Assembly (NCBI GenBank): GCA_030323885.1
Contig: CM059203.1
Location: forward strand, 1 to 64,000
Direction of reading: 5' to 3'
Length of the DNA: 64,000 bases
Origin: Branchipolynoe longqiensis
Taxonomy: Eukaryota; Annelida; Polychaeta; Phyllodocida; Polynoidae
Position numbers and translations under genes: made by a program. Shown one piece after another: positions 52,940-62,934 of this stretch. The number at the start of each line of letters is the position of its first letter. The stretch's first letter is position 1. Under the pieces are notes generated by a model, which was not told the DNA's origin, did not search any database, and worked only from the letters and a program-made list of their open reading frames with translations.

Positions 52940-53122
52940 ATCGTGCGTGAGTCCGAGCGTCGTCTCCAGTTTGAGGCGGTACTTCTCCATGCGAGACGAG
53001 AAGTCCTTGTACCGCTTGTCGACGGCCGCCACCCATTGCTTGATGTTGGCTGCGTGCGCATGTCCCTTCTCGACCAGCGAGTCGGCCAGCTGCAGCAGCA
53101 GCTTCACCTTCTCGCGCGTCTC
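52940..53122 (-). CDS. TRIO: Trio-like RhoGEF, last spectrin-repeat exon
   Basis: 183 nt, 61 codons, phase 0. The acceptor is TTTGTTCCGCAG and the donor is CACGAT/GTAGGT. The peptide includes KLLLQLADSLVEKGHAHA and WVAAVDKRYKDFSSRMEKYR, the end of the spectrin-repeat region of Trio/Kalirin. It is the most 5' exon I can identify with certainty; the upstream spectrin and Sec14 exons must lie beyond or hidden in 53-64 kb. Confidence 0.95.
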
Positions 53123-53760
53123 CTGCGGAACAAAGGGAGGCGAAGTCAGTGCCAGCGATAACCCTTTGAGCAACCAGCACAGAACGCAGCTTTTAAATAC
53201 AACGACAATTTCAAGCTGCATAATCCGATGAAAGTATTGAATATTTAAAAGCGAAACGCTCACATAAATTTGATCGTACGCATCTAGTGTTAGATACAGG
53301 TGCACTCATTAAACATTCATCACAGCTTGGTGCTCTCGTACAATGCCGTTATGCTTGTAAATGGCTAATCAAAGCCTGAGTCCGGCATGTACATGTGCAC
53401 ACCAAATTTTAATTATACAGGTTTTCACTTTAAATAAATATAATCAAAGTGAACCTGTTAAATTAACGTCACTTCAGACTAAATTAAAGCCGATCGTTAC
53501 CATGCTTTTGAGCTTCTGACATTTTCTGAGATGAATACATCAGGTTGATCATTATAATGTACTTTATTTTAGCTTGAAGTAACTTTTATCTAAAGTGGCC
53601 AACTTTTGAGATATTTGAAGTGCAACCATGCAAAATTAATTTTGGCAAGCATGCCAACACTCTGAGTGACACCATAGGCTTCTAAGTTCTACAGCCATAC
53701 AAAGCTTTCTAGCTGATTCTGCCGGCACTGTGTTATGTAAATTCACTTGCACCGGGGATA
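53123..53760. mobile_element. MITE family b, two copies in opposite orientation
   Basis: One copy begins near 53211 (CAAGCTGCATAATCCGATGA) and includes GGTGCACTCATTAAACATTC. A reverse copy covers about 53490-53720 (TTCTGACATTTTCTGAGATG ... ACACCATAGGCTTCT). They may be one long fold-back. Confidence 0.55.
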
Positions 53761-54490
53761 ACTTTGCTTTTGAATATCTTTAATTATAGTTTAGTGGTAC
53801 AGATATCGGAACAAATACCCCGCAAACTTCGCACCAGATGCGGCCCAAATTTGTAGATTTTCCAGTTTTCTGGAGCCATCCTAAATATATACATAAAACA
53901 TAAAATAGACAATGAAATGTAAATTGTTTTTAACCAGTTTAAAAAATAGCCGGTTTTCTGGCAATTCCGACTTTCTGGGAGCCGGATAAGAAGCTTCAGT
54001 ACCTGTATTAGATTTTTTAATTTGGATTGCATTTTTATCAATAAATATGATGTGAAGGTAAGCTTCTTGCATATTGTTTGTTGTTTTACGTCCTATGAAC
54101 ATCTAGTTAAGGTAAGCAACGTGAAGTCGGGTATGGACCGACGTGCTGGTCACGCAGAGTAGCACAGGAGCACCAAACTCACAGGTACACTGGCACCTTG
54201 ACGAGCTGGCCAAGATTTAATGATGCCATTTTACCATCGCTTCAATGTGTTCGAAACTTGCCAATACACAACAGTGGGGATGATAGTGGTTTCAGGTAAC
54301 AAAACAAAAAAACGGAAATCAAGCCCAGATTATCCTGACAGCAAATTTTCATTTACGCCGATATCAAAAATGCCCCCAGGCTGTGAAAGCCCCCGGAAAT
54401 CCGCTTAAGAACGGGAAAATATCCCTGTACAAGCAAATACCGAAGATTTACTCACGCCATTCTGTCATAATTCAAACTTATTAAATTTAG
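53761..54490. repeat. Intron repeats
   Basis: Degraded inverted-repeat text occurs near 53850-54000 (TTTTCTGGAGCCATC, TTTCTGGGAGCC). A SINE family 1 tail lies at about 54080-54100. A MITE family a-like piece lies at about 54280-54430. No gene. Confidence 0.45.
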
Positions 54491-54494
54491 CAAG

Positions 54495-55225
54495 CCTCCA
54501 AATATAACACCTTACATAAATCAGGATTTCTCTTTGTTGTGCCTTACAAATCACTTTCCTGGTGTGTAGGTTGATAAATAATGTATTAATGCAATGTAAA
54601 ACTGTAACACCGACAAAGGAATGTCCAAATATAACGCCTTACATAAATCAGGAGTTGACTTTGTTGTGCCTTACAAATCACTTTCCTGGTGTGTAGGTTG
54701 ATAAATAACATATTAATGCAATGTAAAACTGTAACAACTGCAAAGGAATGTCCAAATATAACGCCTTACATAAATCAGGAGTTGACTTTGTTGTGCCTTA
54801 CAAATCACTTTCCTGGTGTGTAGGTTGATAAATAACATATTAATGCAATGTAAAACTGTAACACCGACAAAGGAATGTCCAAATATAACGCCTTACATAA
54901 ATCAGGAGTTGACTTTGTTGTGCCTTACAAATCACTTTCCTGGTGTGTAGGTTGATAAATAACGTATTAATGCAATGTAAAACTGTAACACCGACAAAGG
55001 AATGTCCAAATATAACGCCTTACATAAATCAGGAGTTGACTTTGTTGTGCCTTACAAATCACTTTCCTGGTGTGTAGGTTGATAAATAACGTATTAATGC
55101 AATGTAAAACTGTAACACCGACAAAGGAATGTCCAAATATAACGCCTTACATAAATCAGGAGTAGACTTTGTTGTGCCTTACAAATCACTTGTCAGCTCT
55201 GTAGGTTGATAAATAACATATTAAT
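54495..55225. repeat. 127-bp tandem array
   Basis: About six copies of a unit with AATGTCCAAATATAACGCCT, TACATAAATCAGGAGTTGAC and CACTTTCCTGGTGTGTAGGT. Confidence 0.95.
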
Positions 55226-55883
55226 GCAATGTAAAATTGGAGCACCTGCAAAGCAATGACTGATGAATGGTGAACAACTGAAAACATGTTTGTGCCGGGA
55301 CTAAGTTCAACTGAAGGGATCGAGGTAAATGTAAGAGTTGTAAAACAATGCAGCCAATGTTTTGTATAGCTTCACAAGTATTCGGGATAATATGCAATAT
55401 GAAAATAACTATGTTGTTTACCTCATGTTTTAAGTATTCGGAACAATAGGCAATACGATAATATTCATCTTTTATAGCTCATGTTTTTAAGTATTCGGAA
55501 TAATAGGCAATATGAAAATATTCATGTTTTAAAGTTCATGTTTTTAAGTATTCGGAATAATAGGCAATATGAAAATATTCATGTTTTATAGCTCATGTTT
55601 ATAAAACGTGAATAGAACATAAAACAACTTGTCCCACCCCTCTCCCCTCCCCCCCCCCCCCTTCCCCTCCTTACCCCCCCCCCCCCTCCTTATTCCCCCC
55701 ACCCACCCACCTCCCCCCTTCTGCTCCTCTAATTTCTCTCACCTTGACTTGCACCTGGTTACATAAAAGACTGTCCAGGAGTTACCTGAATGACTAGAAT
55801 CCACAGTCGTACCTGTCTTCAACGGACAACTCAGTATCCAGACCAGTGTTGTCATGATATAGCAAGCATCGTATAATAAAATA
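55226..55883. repeat. 62-bp tandem and C-rich tract
   Basis: About four copies of a unit with TTTAAGTATTCGGAATAATA and GGCAATATGAAAATATTCAT lie at about 55370-55610. Strongly C-rich sequence lies at 55635-55725. No gene. Confidence 0.8.
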
Positions 55884-56218
55884 AATAAAGCTTTTTTTTA
55901 TTTAATGACGCCTCTAGAGCTCATTGATTTTCGTATCATTGGCTATTGGACGTCAAACATATGGTCATTCTGACATATTTCTTTGGAGGAAACCCGCTGC
56001 CACCACCTCGGCTTTTCTTTCCGATAAGCAGCAAGGGGTCTTTTATATGCACTTTCCCACAGAAAGGAGAGCACATAGCACAGCCTTTGATGAACCAGTT
56101 GTGGACCACTGGTTGGAACAGAAAATAGCCCAAACTGCAAATGTGTCCACTGAGAAGGATCGATAGGATGACCGACACCTTCACAAGTGGAAACGCTACC
56201 GCCTGAGCTGCATACCGC
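55884..56218 (-). mobile_element. tRNA-headed SINE family 2
   Basis: GCTTTTTTTTATTTAATGAC lies at the left. The head on - reads GGTATGCAGCTCAGGCGGTA. Confidence 0.75.
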
Positions 56219-56264
56219 CCCCCCCCCTGCCAAGAGGCAGGCAAACGACACTTCTCCCAGTTAC

Positions 56265-56504
56265 CTGCTTCTGCTGCTGATGCTCCGGCTGCTGTTGCTG
56301 TTGCTGCTGTTGCTGCTGCTGTTGCTGCTGTTGCTGCTGCTGCCTTGGTGACACGCGTGCGCGCCGCGTGGTGGCGCCACCGTGCTTCCGGTAGCGGTCG
56401 TCAAGGTGCCAGAACCAGGTGGACTCGCGGCGCGACCGGCGATTCACCCAGCTGTCACCGGCCGGGAACAAGCGGCCCGCCCAGCCCCGCCACCGACCCG
56501 CCAT
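56265..56504 (-). CDS. Candidate poly-Gln exon, function unknown
   Basis: 240 nt, 80 codons, open from ATG at 56504 to a donor CAGAAGCAG/GTAACT, in phase 0. A CTAG directly before the ATG could be an acceptor. The peptide has Arg-rich and Trp-rich parts (SWVNRRSRRESTWFWHL), then about 18 Gln from a CAG/CAA repeat (about 56284-56341), then PEHQQQKQ. GC content is much higher than the surroundings. It could be an alternative or upstream exon of the - strand Trio gene, since the phase would fit exon 52940-53122. I do not recognise it in Trio, and it may be unrelated. Confidence 0.35.
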
Positions 56505-56511
56505 CTAGTGG
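56498..56511 (-). promoter_or_regulatory. CTCF-like motif
   Basis: On - CCACTAGATGGCGG, a full match to CCASYAGRKGGCRS, overlapping the ATG of the candidate exon. Confidence 0.5.
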
Positions 56512-56539
56512 ACGGGGCGCGAGCAGGGTGCTTGGTGGT

Positions 56540-58060
56540 GGTGGCAGAGAAATGGAAGCAAGAACTCCTCTCACTGACTTCTTGTTCTCGTTGTGAAATG
56601 GAAGGAAGTTCAACTATCAGAACCCTTCTTCTTGTGCTCTTTGCAAAATGGAAGAAGCTCAACTATCGGTGACTTCTTGTTCTCGTTGTGAAATGGAAAG
56701 AAGTCAAACTATCAGTGACTTCTTCTTGTATTCGTTGTGAAATGGAAAGAAGTCAAACTATCAGTGACTTCTTCTTGTATTCGTTGTGAAATGGAAAGAA
56801 GTCAAACTATCAGTGACTTCTTCTTGTATTCGTTGTGAAATGGAAAGAAGTTTAACTATCGGTGACTTCTTGTTCTCGTTGTGAAATGGAAGGAAGTTCA
56901 ACTATCAGAACCCTTCTTCTTGTGCTCTTTGCAAAATGGAAGAAGCTCAACTATCGGTGACTTCTTGTGCTTGTGAAATGAAAAGAAGTCAAACTATCAG
57001 TGACTTCTTCTTGTGCTCTTTGCAAAATGGAAGAAGCTCAACTATCGGTGACTTCTTGTGCTTGTGAAATGAAAAGAAGTCAAACTATCAGTGACTTCTT
57101 CTTGTATTCGTTGCGAAATGGAAAGAAGTTCAACTATAAGTAACTTCTTGTTCTCGTTGCGAAATGAAAGGAAGAACTCCTCTCGATAACTTCTTGTGCT
57201 TCTTTCGAAATGGAAGCAAGGTCAATTATCGCTGACTTTCTGTACTTGTTGCGAAATGGAAGGAAGTTCAACTATTCGTAACTTCTTGTTCTCATTGTGA
57301 AATGGAAGAAAGACCTCCTCTCGATAACTTCCCGTGCTTGTTGTGAAATGGAAGGAAGTTCAACTATTGGTGACTTCTTGTGCTCATTGTGAAATGAAAA
57401 AGTTGTCAGTGACTTTTTGTTCTCGTTGCGAAATGGAGGAAACTTCTTGTGTTTGTAGCGAAATGGAAGAAAGTTCAACTATCGGTGACTTCTTGTTCTT
57501 GTTGCGAAATGGAAGAAAGCTCAACTATCGTTGACTTCTTGTTCTTGTTGCGAAATGGAAGAAAGTTCACCTATCGGTGACTTCTTGTACTGGTTGCGAA
57601 ATGGAAGAAAGCTCAACTATCGGTGGCTTCTTGTACTCGTTGCGAAATTGAAGAAAGCTCAACTATTAGAGACTTCTTGTGTTGGTTGTGAAATGGAAGA
57701 AAGCTCAACTATTAGAGACTTCCTGTGTTTGTTGTGAAATGGAAGAAAGTTCAACTATCGGTGACTTCTTCTACTCGTTGCGAAATGGAAGAAAGTTCAC
57801 CTATCGGTGACTTTTTGTACTCGTTGCGAAATGGAAGAAAGTTCAACTATCGGTGACTTCTTGTACTCGTTGCGAAGTGCAAGAAAGTTCAACTCCTCAC
57901 AATGGCTTCTTGTTCTCGTTGTGAAATAGAAGGAAGAACTCCTCTCGTGCTTCTTTCAAAATAGAAAGAAGAACTACTGGTCACTTCCTGTACTCGTTGC
58001 GAAATGGAAGGAAGTTCAACTATTATTGACTTATTCTTGTGCTCGTTTCGAAATTCAAAC
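56540..58060. repeat. About 46-bp tandem array
   Basis: About 30 copies of a unit with GAAATGGAAGAAAGTTCAAC, TATCGGTGACTTCTTGT and CTCGTTGC, with length variants. Frames in both directions are repeat translations. Confidence 0.95.
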
Positions 58061-59332
58061 ACGTTCAACGGTGATTCCTTGAGCTTCTTGAGTAGCTCAG
58101 TCTTTCGTTTAGGTTCAAAATATCCGCTTCTGGTTCCTTACGTACAAGCGCCCAATGAGTATCCGCTTTGATCCAAATCAAGAAGCGTTGATCAGAACGA
58201 GGCTGGTTCCAGAAGCCGCTAACACAGTGCAGTCTCTGAGCAAGCTTACTCGACACCATTCAGGACCAAGTCCCAGGAGATCTAGGTGTATAAACCTAAA
58301 GGTTTTGATACAAGCTGATTGCACCTCACAACCCAAAATGTGGTTTATTTCACAAAGTCTTGCTTGGGCTCCCTGCCTGTCCCCACCATTGCTTCCAGTA
58401 TCGAGTTTTATGTGTGTGGATCTATATATTTTTTTATTATTATTTTATTATAGTTTATATATACTTAGTACTATTGCATGCAAACACCAGCACTAGCCAC
58501 AGGACTTTCTCTGCGTAAGACTGCTTTTAAAAAGAACTGGCCTTTACACCGTTAGAATATGTTTGCCTGCGCAAGCGACTATTCTGAAGCTACCCCCTTG
58601 ATATGACGTCACACCTGGTAGAGAGTGGAAGTCGTAGATCCAACAGCGTTCCAGTTCAGCGCAATGCTTACAGGCGCCTGGCAGAGTCTGTCTGTGTGTC
58701 CCTGTTCCTGGTGTTGCATTATAATAGAGCAGCGTATAAGGAGTAGGCAGCTGTATGTACCTCTTGTACATATTTAGTCAGCTTGCGTTAAGTTAGCCAA
58801 TCTGACCCCGCTTAATCGAGAAATCGCGTTATCTGACCAAAACATCCGTGGAAGAGATTTCCGCCATTCGCATTATCCTTCTAATTCGCAAAGTCCTATA
58901 TTTGACAATCTCGCTAATCCAACATTGGATGCCAGGAACAAAGTAGCGCAGTTAAATGAGGGTTGACTTAATATAAATAAGTCGCTTCCAGTACAGTTGC
59001 CTTTATTCGCTCAGCCCCGGTTTCCATATGTCACATAATAAATGGATCCAGACTGTCTTTTCCCACTTGTTTTGATGACATTTTATGCTGGTTTTCTATG
59101 TGTATATATTGTTGAATGGGGTTAATTGCTAATAGATTGACAAGAGTAGTAAATGAAGGCGGTGGGGTGGGTGTACATGCAGTTCACGCAGTTCACCAGA
59201 ACTGTCCGCCTTTATACAACATACACTCCTTATGTTTGAAATTCAGCGTTGCAGGGAATTTGTTGTATGCAAGTCTGTTATACACCCACATTCCTCTACA
59301 CAAGTCCTTAATACAGTCCTGTATGTTGGTTC
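58061..59332. other. Intergenic or intron sequence, no gene seen
   Basis: Mostly unique sequence. I looked for upstream Trio exons on - and found none with convincing splice sites. Confidence 0.45.
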
Positions 59333-59495
59333 CATGTTGGGAGTTTTACGTCCAGGCAACATCTAAGGTCTTATCCGGAAGGGTACCGACTTGTGACAGG
59401 GCGCTCATGGCGACTTTATAGTAATGCACCACTTGAAGACCATGCCGCCAGCACCATGACCTGATATCCCACTCAGTCACATTATCCTGACAAGT
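59333..59495 (-). mobile_element. SINE family 1, partial
   Basis: Tail and body only (TTTTACGTCCAGGCAACATC to CACATTATCCTGACA); it merges into the next array. Confidence 0.7.
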
Positions 59496-59899
59496 GTGTA
59501 ATATAATCCTTACAAGTGTGTAATATAATCCTTACAGGTGTGTAATATAATCCTTACAAGTCTGTAATATACAGTCTTCACAAGTGCATAATGCAGTCCT
59601 TATACATACAAGTCTATAATACAATCCTTTGCATACAAGTCTGTAATATGCAGTCCTTTCACGCCTGTAATATACAATCCCTATACTCTGAAAAAAAAAG
59701 ACAGTTCCTACAAATCTGTAACATAGTCTTGACGAGTCTCTAATGGAGTCCCTATGCATCCAAGTCAGAAATACCCATCCTTTACAAGTCTGTAAACAAG
59801 TCTTTAATGTAGTCCTTTACAAGTCCATAATGTAGTCCATACAAGTCTTTAATGTAGTCCTTTACAAGTCCGTAATGTAGTCCCTACAAGTCTTTAATG

Positions 59900-60219
59900 C
59901 AGGGATGAAAGTGATCTCTGGGAAAAAAAGCGGAAATGCTGATATTCTCCCATAGGTTTAACACTGTCAGGGAATCACAGAAAATTTCCGGAAGTCGTGT
60001 TTCATATATATTGGTATACGCTGATAGTGCTGCGCCATTTGAAGCATGTATAGTGGTAGCATACGCTGATAGTGCTGCGGCGTTTGAAGCATTTATTAGT
60101 GGGATATGCTGATAGTGTTGCGGCGTCTGCACCACGTATTAGTACAGATCTACGCTGATGGTGCTGCGGGATTGAAAAATCCTGGAAATCCGTGCAAACG
60201 CGGAGATCTTTCATCCCTG
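59900..60219. mobile_element. MITE family a with 6-bp target duplication
   Basis: It starts CAGGGATGAAAGTGATCTC and ends GGAGATCTTTCATCCCTG. TTAATG flanks both ends, a probable target-site duplication within the array. An inner tandem (ATACGCTGATAGTGCTGCG) is repeated about four times. Confidence 0.75.
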
Positions 60220-60302
60220 TTAATGTAGTCATTACAAGACTGTAATATAGTTCATACAGTCTGCAATGTAGTCCTTACAAGTCTACAATGTAGTCCGTAC
60301 AG

Positions 60303-60645
60303 TCCGTTGGTTGGTTGGTTGTTGGAGTTTCACGTCCTGGCAACATCTACGGTCATATCAGGACGGGTACCGACTTGTGACAGTGCGCACTCATGGCGAC
60401 TTTATAGTGCTGCTCCACTCGGAGACCATGCCACCAGCACCATGCATGATATCCCACTCAGTCACAGTATCCTCACACTGAGCCAACCAGTCCTTGCCCT
60501 ATCCTATTAATGCCGAGCATCTGGCTAGGAAGCGACATGTATACATTTTCAAGTAATTGGTTTAACACGACCAGGGTTCGATCCCATGTGTTCGAATCCC
60601 ATGATCTACCAAAACGGGAGACAGGCGCTCAACTCATTCTGGTCC
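60303..60645 (-). mobile_element. tRNA-headed SINE family 1
   Basis: The tail GGTTGTTGGAGTTTCACGTC is at the left. A degraded head on - contains GGTTCGATCCC-like B-box text near 60575. Confidence 0.7.
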
Positions 60646-61720
60646 CCAGTTTGAACTGCAGTCCTTACAGTCTGTAATGTAGTCCCTACATTTTACAGTC
60701 TGCAATGTAGTCCTTAAAGTCTGTAATGCAGTGATTACAGTCTGTAATGTAGTCATTACATTCTGTAATGCAGTGCTTACAGTCTGCAATGTAGTCCTTA
60801 AGTCTGTAATGCAGTGCTTACAGTCTGTAATGTAGTCCCTACAGTCTGTAATGCAGTGCTTACAGTCTGCAATGTAGGCCTTACAGTGTGTAATGCAGTG
60901 TTTACAGTCTGCAATGTCGTCCTTACAGTCTGTAATGTAGTCCCTCCACTTTACAGTCTGCAATTGTAGGTATGCGGGTATTGCAGTACCTCTGAAACCT
61001 TAGGTGTTAAATACCTCAGGGAGTTTGACGCCCCTGCCTTGCAAAGTTGTAAACCACTGCCTTGTGGTACAGGTTCTTGATAGAACTAAAGGCTAAGGGA
61101 GTAAACCCTAACAGAAAACCATGTTACCGTGGCAGCATTAAGGGTGGTGATGAATGGAACTCCCAACATCTCCCGACCAGCCACTGCAGGGACAAATAGT
61201 TTGCGCCTGTCTTGACGTGTTCTTGCCGGTGTGAGACCTCTATTTGCTCCCCGAGAGAGTGCCGCTAGTAACTTGCAAAAGCCAGCAGCACTTCAACACT
61301 TTGCAAGCAGCTTTTATGAAATGTCCAACCGCATGAAATAACATCACTCTCACAGCAGAGATCTAATTGGAGAGCGGCGGTTAACTAATGAAAGCAGTCT
61401 TTGTCACATTGCGACTGACAGCATGATGATGATGATGATGATGATGATGAATGTAGTCCTTACAGTCTGTAATGCAGTGCTTACAGTCTGTAATGTAGTC
61501 CTTACAGTGTGTAATACAGTGCTTACACTTTAGAGTGTGTAATGTAGTCCTTACAGTCTGCAATGCAGTGCGTACAGTCTGTAATGTAGTCCTTACAGTG
61601 TGTAATGCAGTGCTTACACTTTAGAGTGTGTAATGTAGTCCTTACAGTGTGTAATGTAGTGCTCACAGTGTGTAGTGCAGTGCTTACACTTTAGAGTGTG
61701 CAATGTAGTGCCTACAGGTG

Positions 61721-62040
61721 GGTGATAGTCCTTTATGAACACACATATAAAGCTGCCTCCTCCCGCTGCCGCCTTCCTGCAGCTGTGCCTCCCAAGTCCT
61801 ATTCCCGGGAGGAGTAGTCCCCAGTCAGCGTTCCTAAATACACACAGGCAGGCGCTCCCCGACGGTGGGGCTACATTTAGGTGTATCGCTTAAACCACCC
61901 ACTTTATGACGAGGTCAACTGGCAGGTGAAGTTTGTGTAGTTCGCCGTCTGCTCACCAGGGCGTTGCGGTATCTGTGTATGTACACACAGGGAATGTAAA
62001 TAAGCACCAACGGCTCCAGTATTGTCAGGCACTTCAAATA
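61721..62040. other. Non-repetitive spacer, no gene seen
   Basis: No convincing frame or splice sites. Confidence 0.4.
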
Positions 62041-62660
62041 TATCACGTAGCCACTGCTGACTTGGTAGGCGATACATCTGTATAATGATGTCTACAACTT
62101 GGTAGGCGATACATCTGTATAATGATGTCTACAATTTGATAGGCGATACATCTGTATAATGATGTATACAATTTGATAGGTGATACATCTGTATAATGAT
62201 GTATACAATTTGATAGGTGATACATCTGTATAATGATGTATACAATTTGATAAGGGATCCATCTGTATAATGATGTATACAATTTGATAGACGATACATC
62301 TGTATAATGATGTCTACAACTTGGTAGGCGATACATCTGTATAATGATGTCTACAACTTGGTAGGCAATACATCTGTATAATGATGTCTACAAATTGGTA
62401 GGCGATACATCTGTATAATGATGTCTACAACTTGCTAGGCAATACATCTGTATAATGATGTCTACAACTTGGTAGGCAATACATCTGTATAATGGTGTCT
62501 ACAACTTGGTAGGCGATACATCTGTATAATGATGTCTACAACTTGATAGGTGATACATCTGTATAATGATGTCTACAACTTGGTAGGCGATACATCTGTA
62601 TAATGATGTCTACAACTTGGTATGCAATACATCTGTATAATGATGTCTACAACTTACCCA
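62041..62660. repeat. 37-bp tandem array
   Basis: About 16 copies of a unit with CTACAACTTGGTAGGCGATA and CATCTGTATAATGATGT. Confidence 0.95.
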
Positions 62661-62778
62661 ATAGTGGTTTGGTAAGCAAAATCTTACGTAAGGATGTCTA
62701 TTAGTATTACTTATCCAAATAGTCACCACAGTATAACTTATCCACTACTGATTTGGTAGGCTATAAGCCTGTATCAGG

Positions 62779-62934
62779 ATATCTACAGCACCTCGTATTG
62801 CCAGGTGGTCACCCATCCAAGTACTGACTATTACTTATCCACTACTGATTTGGTAGGCTATAACTATATAAGCCTGTATCAGGATGTCTACAGCATTTCG
62901 TATTCCATGGTGGTCACCCATCCCAGTACTGACT
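62779..62934 (-). pseudogene. Two 5S rRNA-derived fragments
   Basis: CTACAGCACCTCGTATTGCC, then AGGTGGTCACCCATCCAAGT and ACTGAC (62785-62830), is the reverse complement of the 3' half of 5S rRNA, including the C-box region. A second copy lies at about 62888-62934. Both sit in copies of a roughly 110-bp repeat. They are too short and diverged to be functional 5S genes; a 5S-derived SINE remnant is possible. Confidence 0.65.

Larger units (their letters stand above)
59496..61720. repeat. About 20-21-bp tandem array, interrupted
   Basis: Blocks at about 59496-59899, 60220-60300, 60655-60965 and 61450-61720 share units such as GTAATGTAGTCCTTACAGTC. On - they read CTGTAAGGACTACATTACAG, holding both a GTAAGG and a TTACAG. 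A MITE family a (59900-60219) and a SINE family 1 (60303-60645) interrupt the array, and about 60966-61420 is a different unidentified repeat-like sequence. An ATG microsatellite lies at 61421-61450. Confidence 0.85.

Noticed and set aside
58155..58496. 113-codon + frame
   Set aside because: No splice sites, domain, or codon bias; composition changes along the frame as in random sequence.
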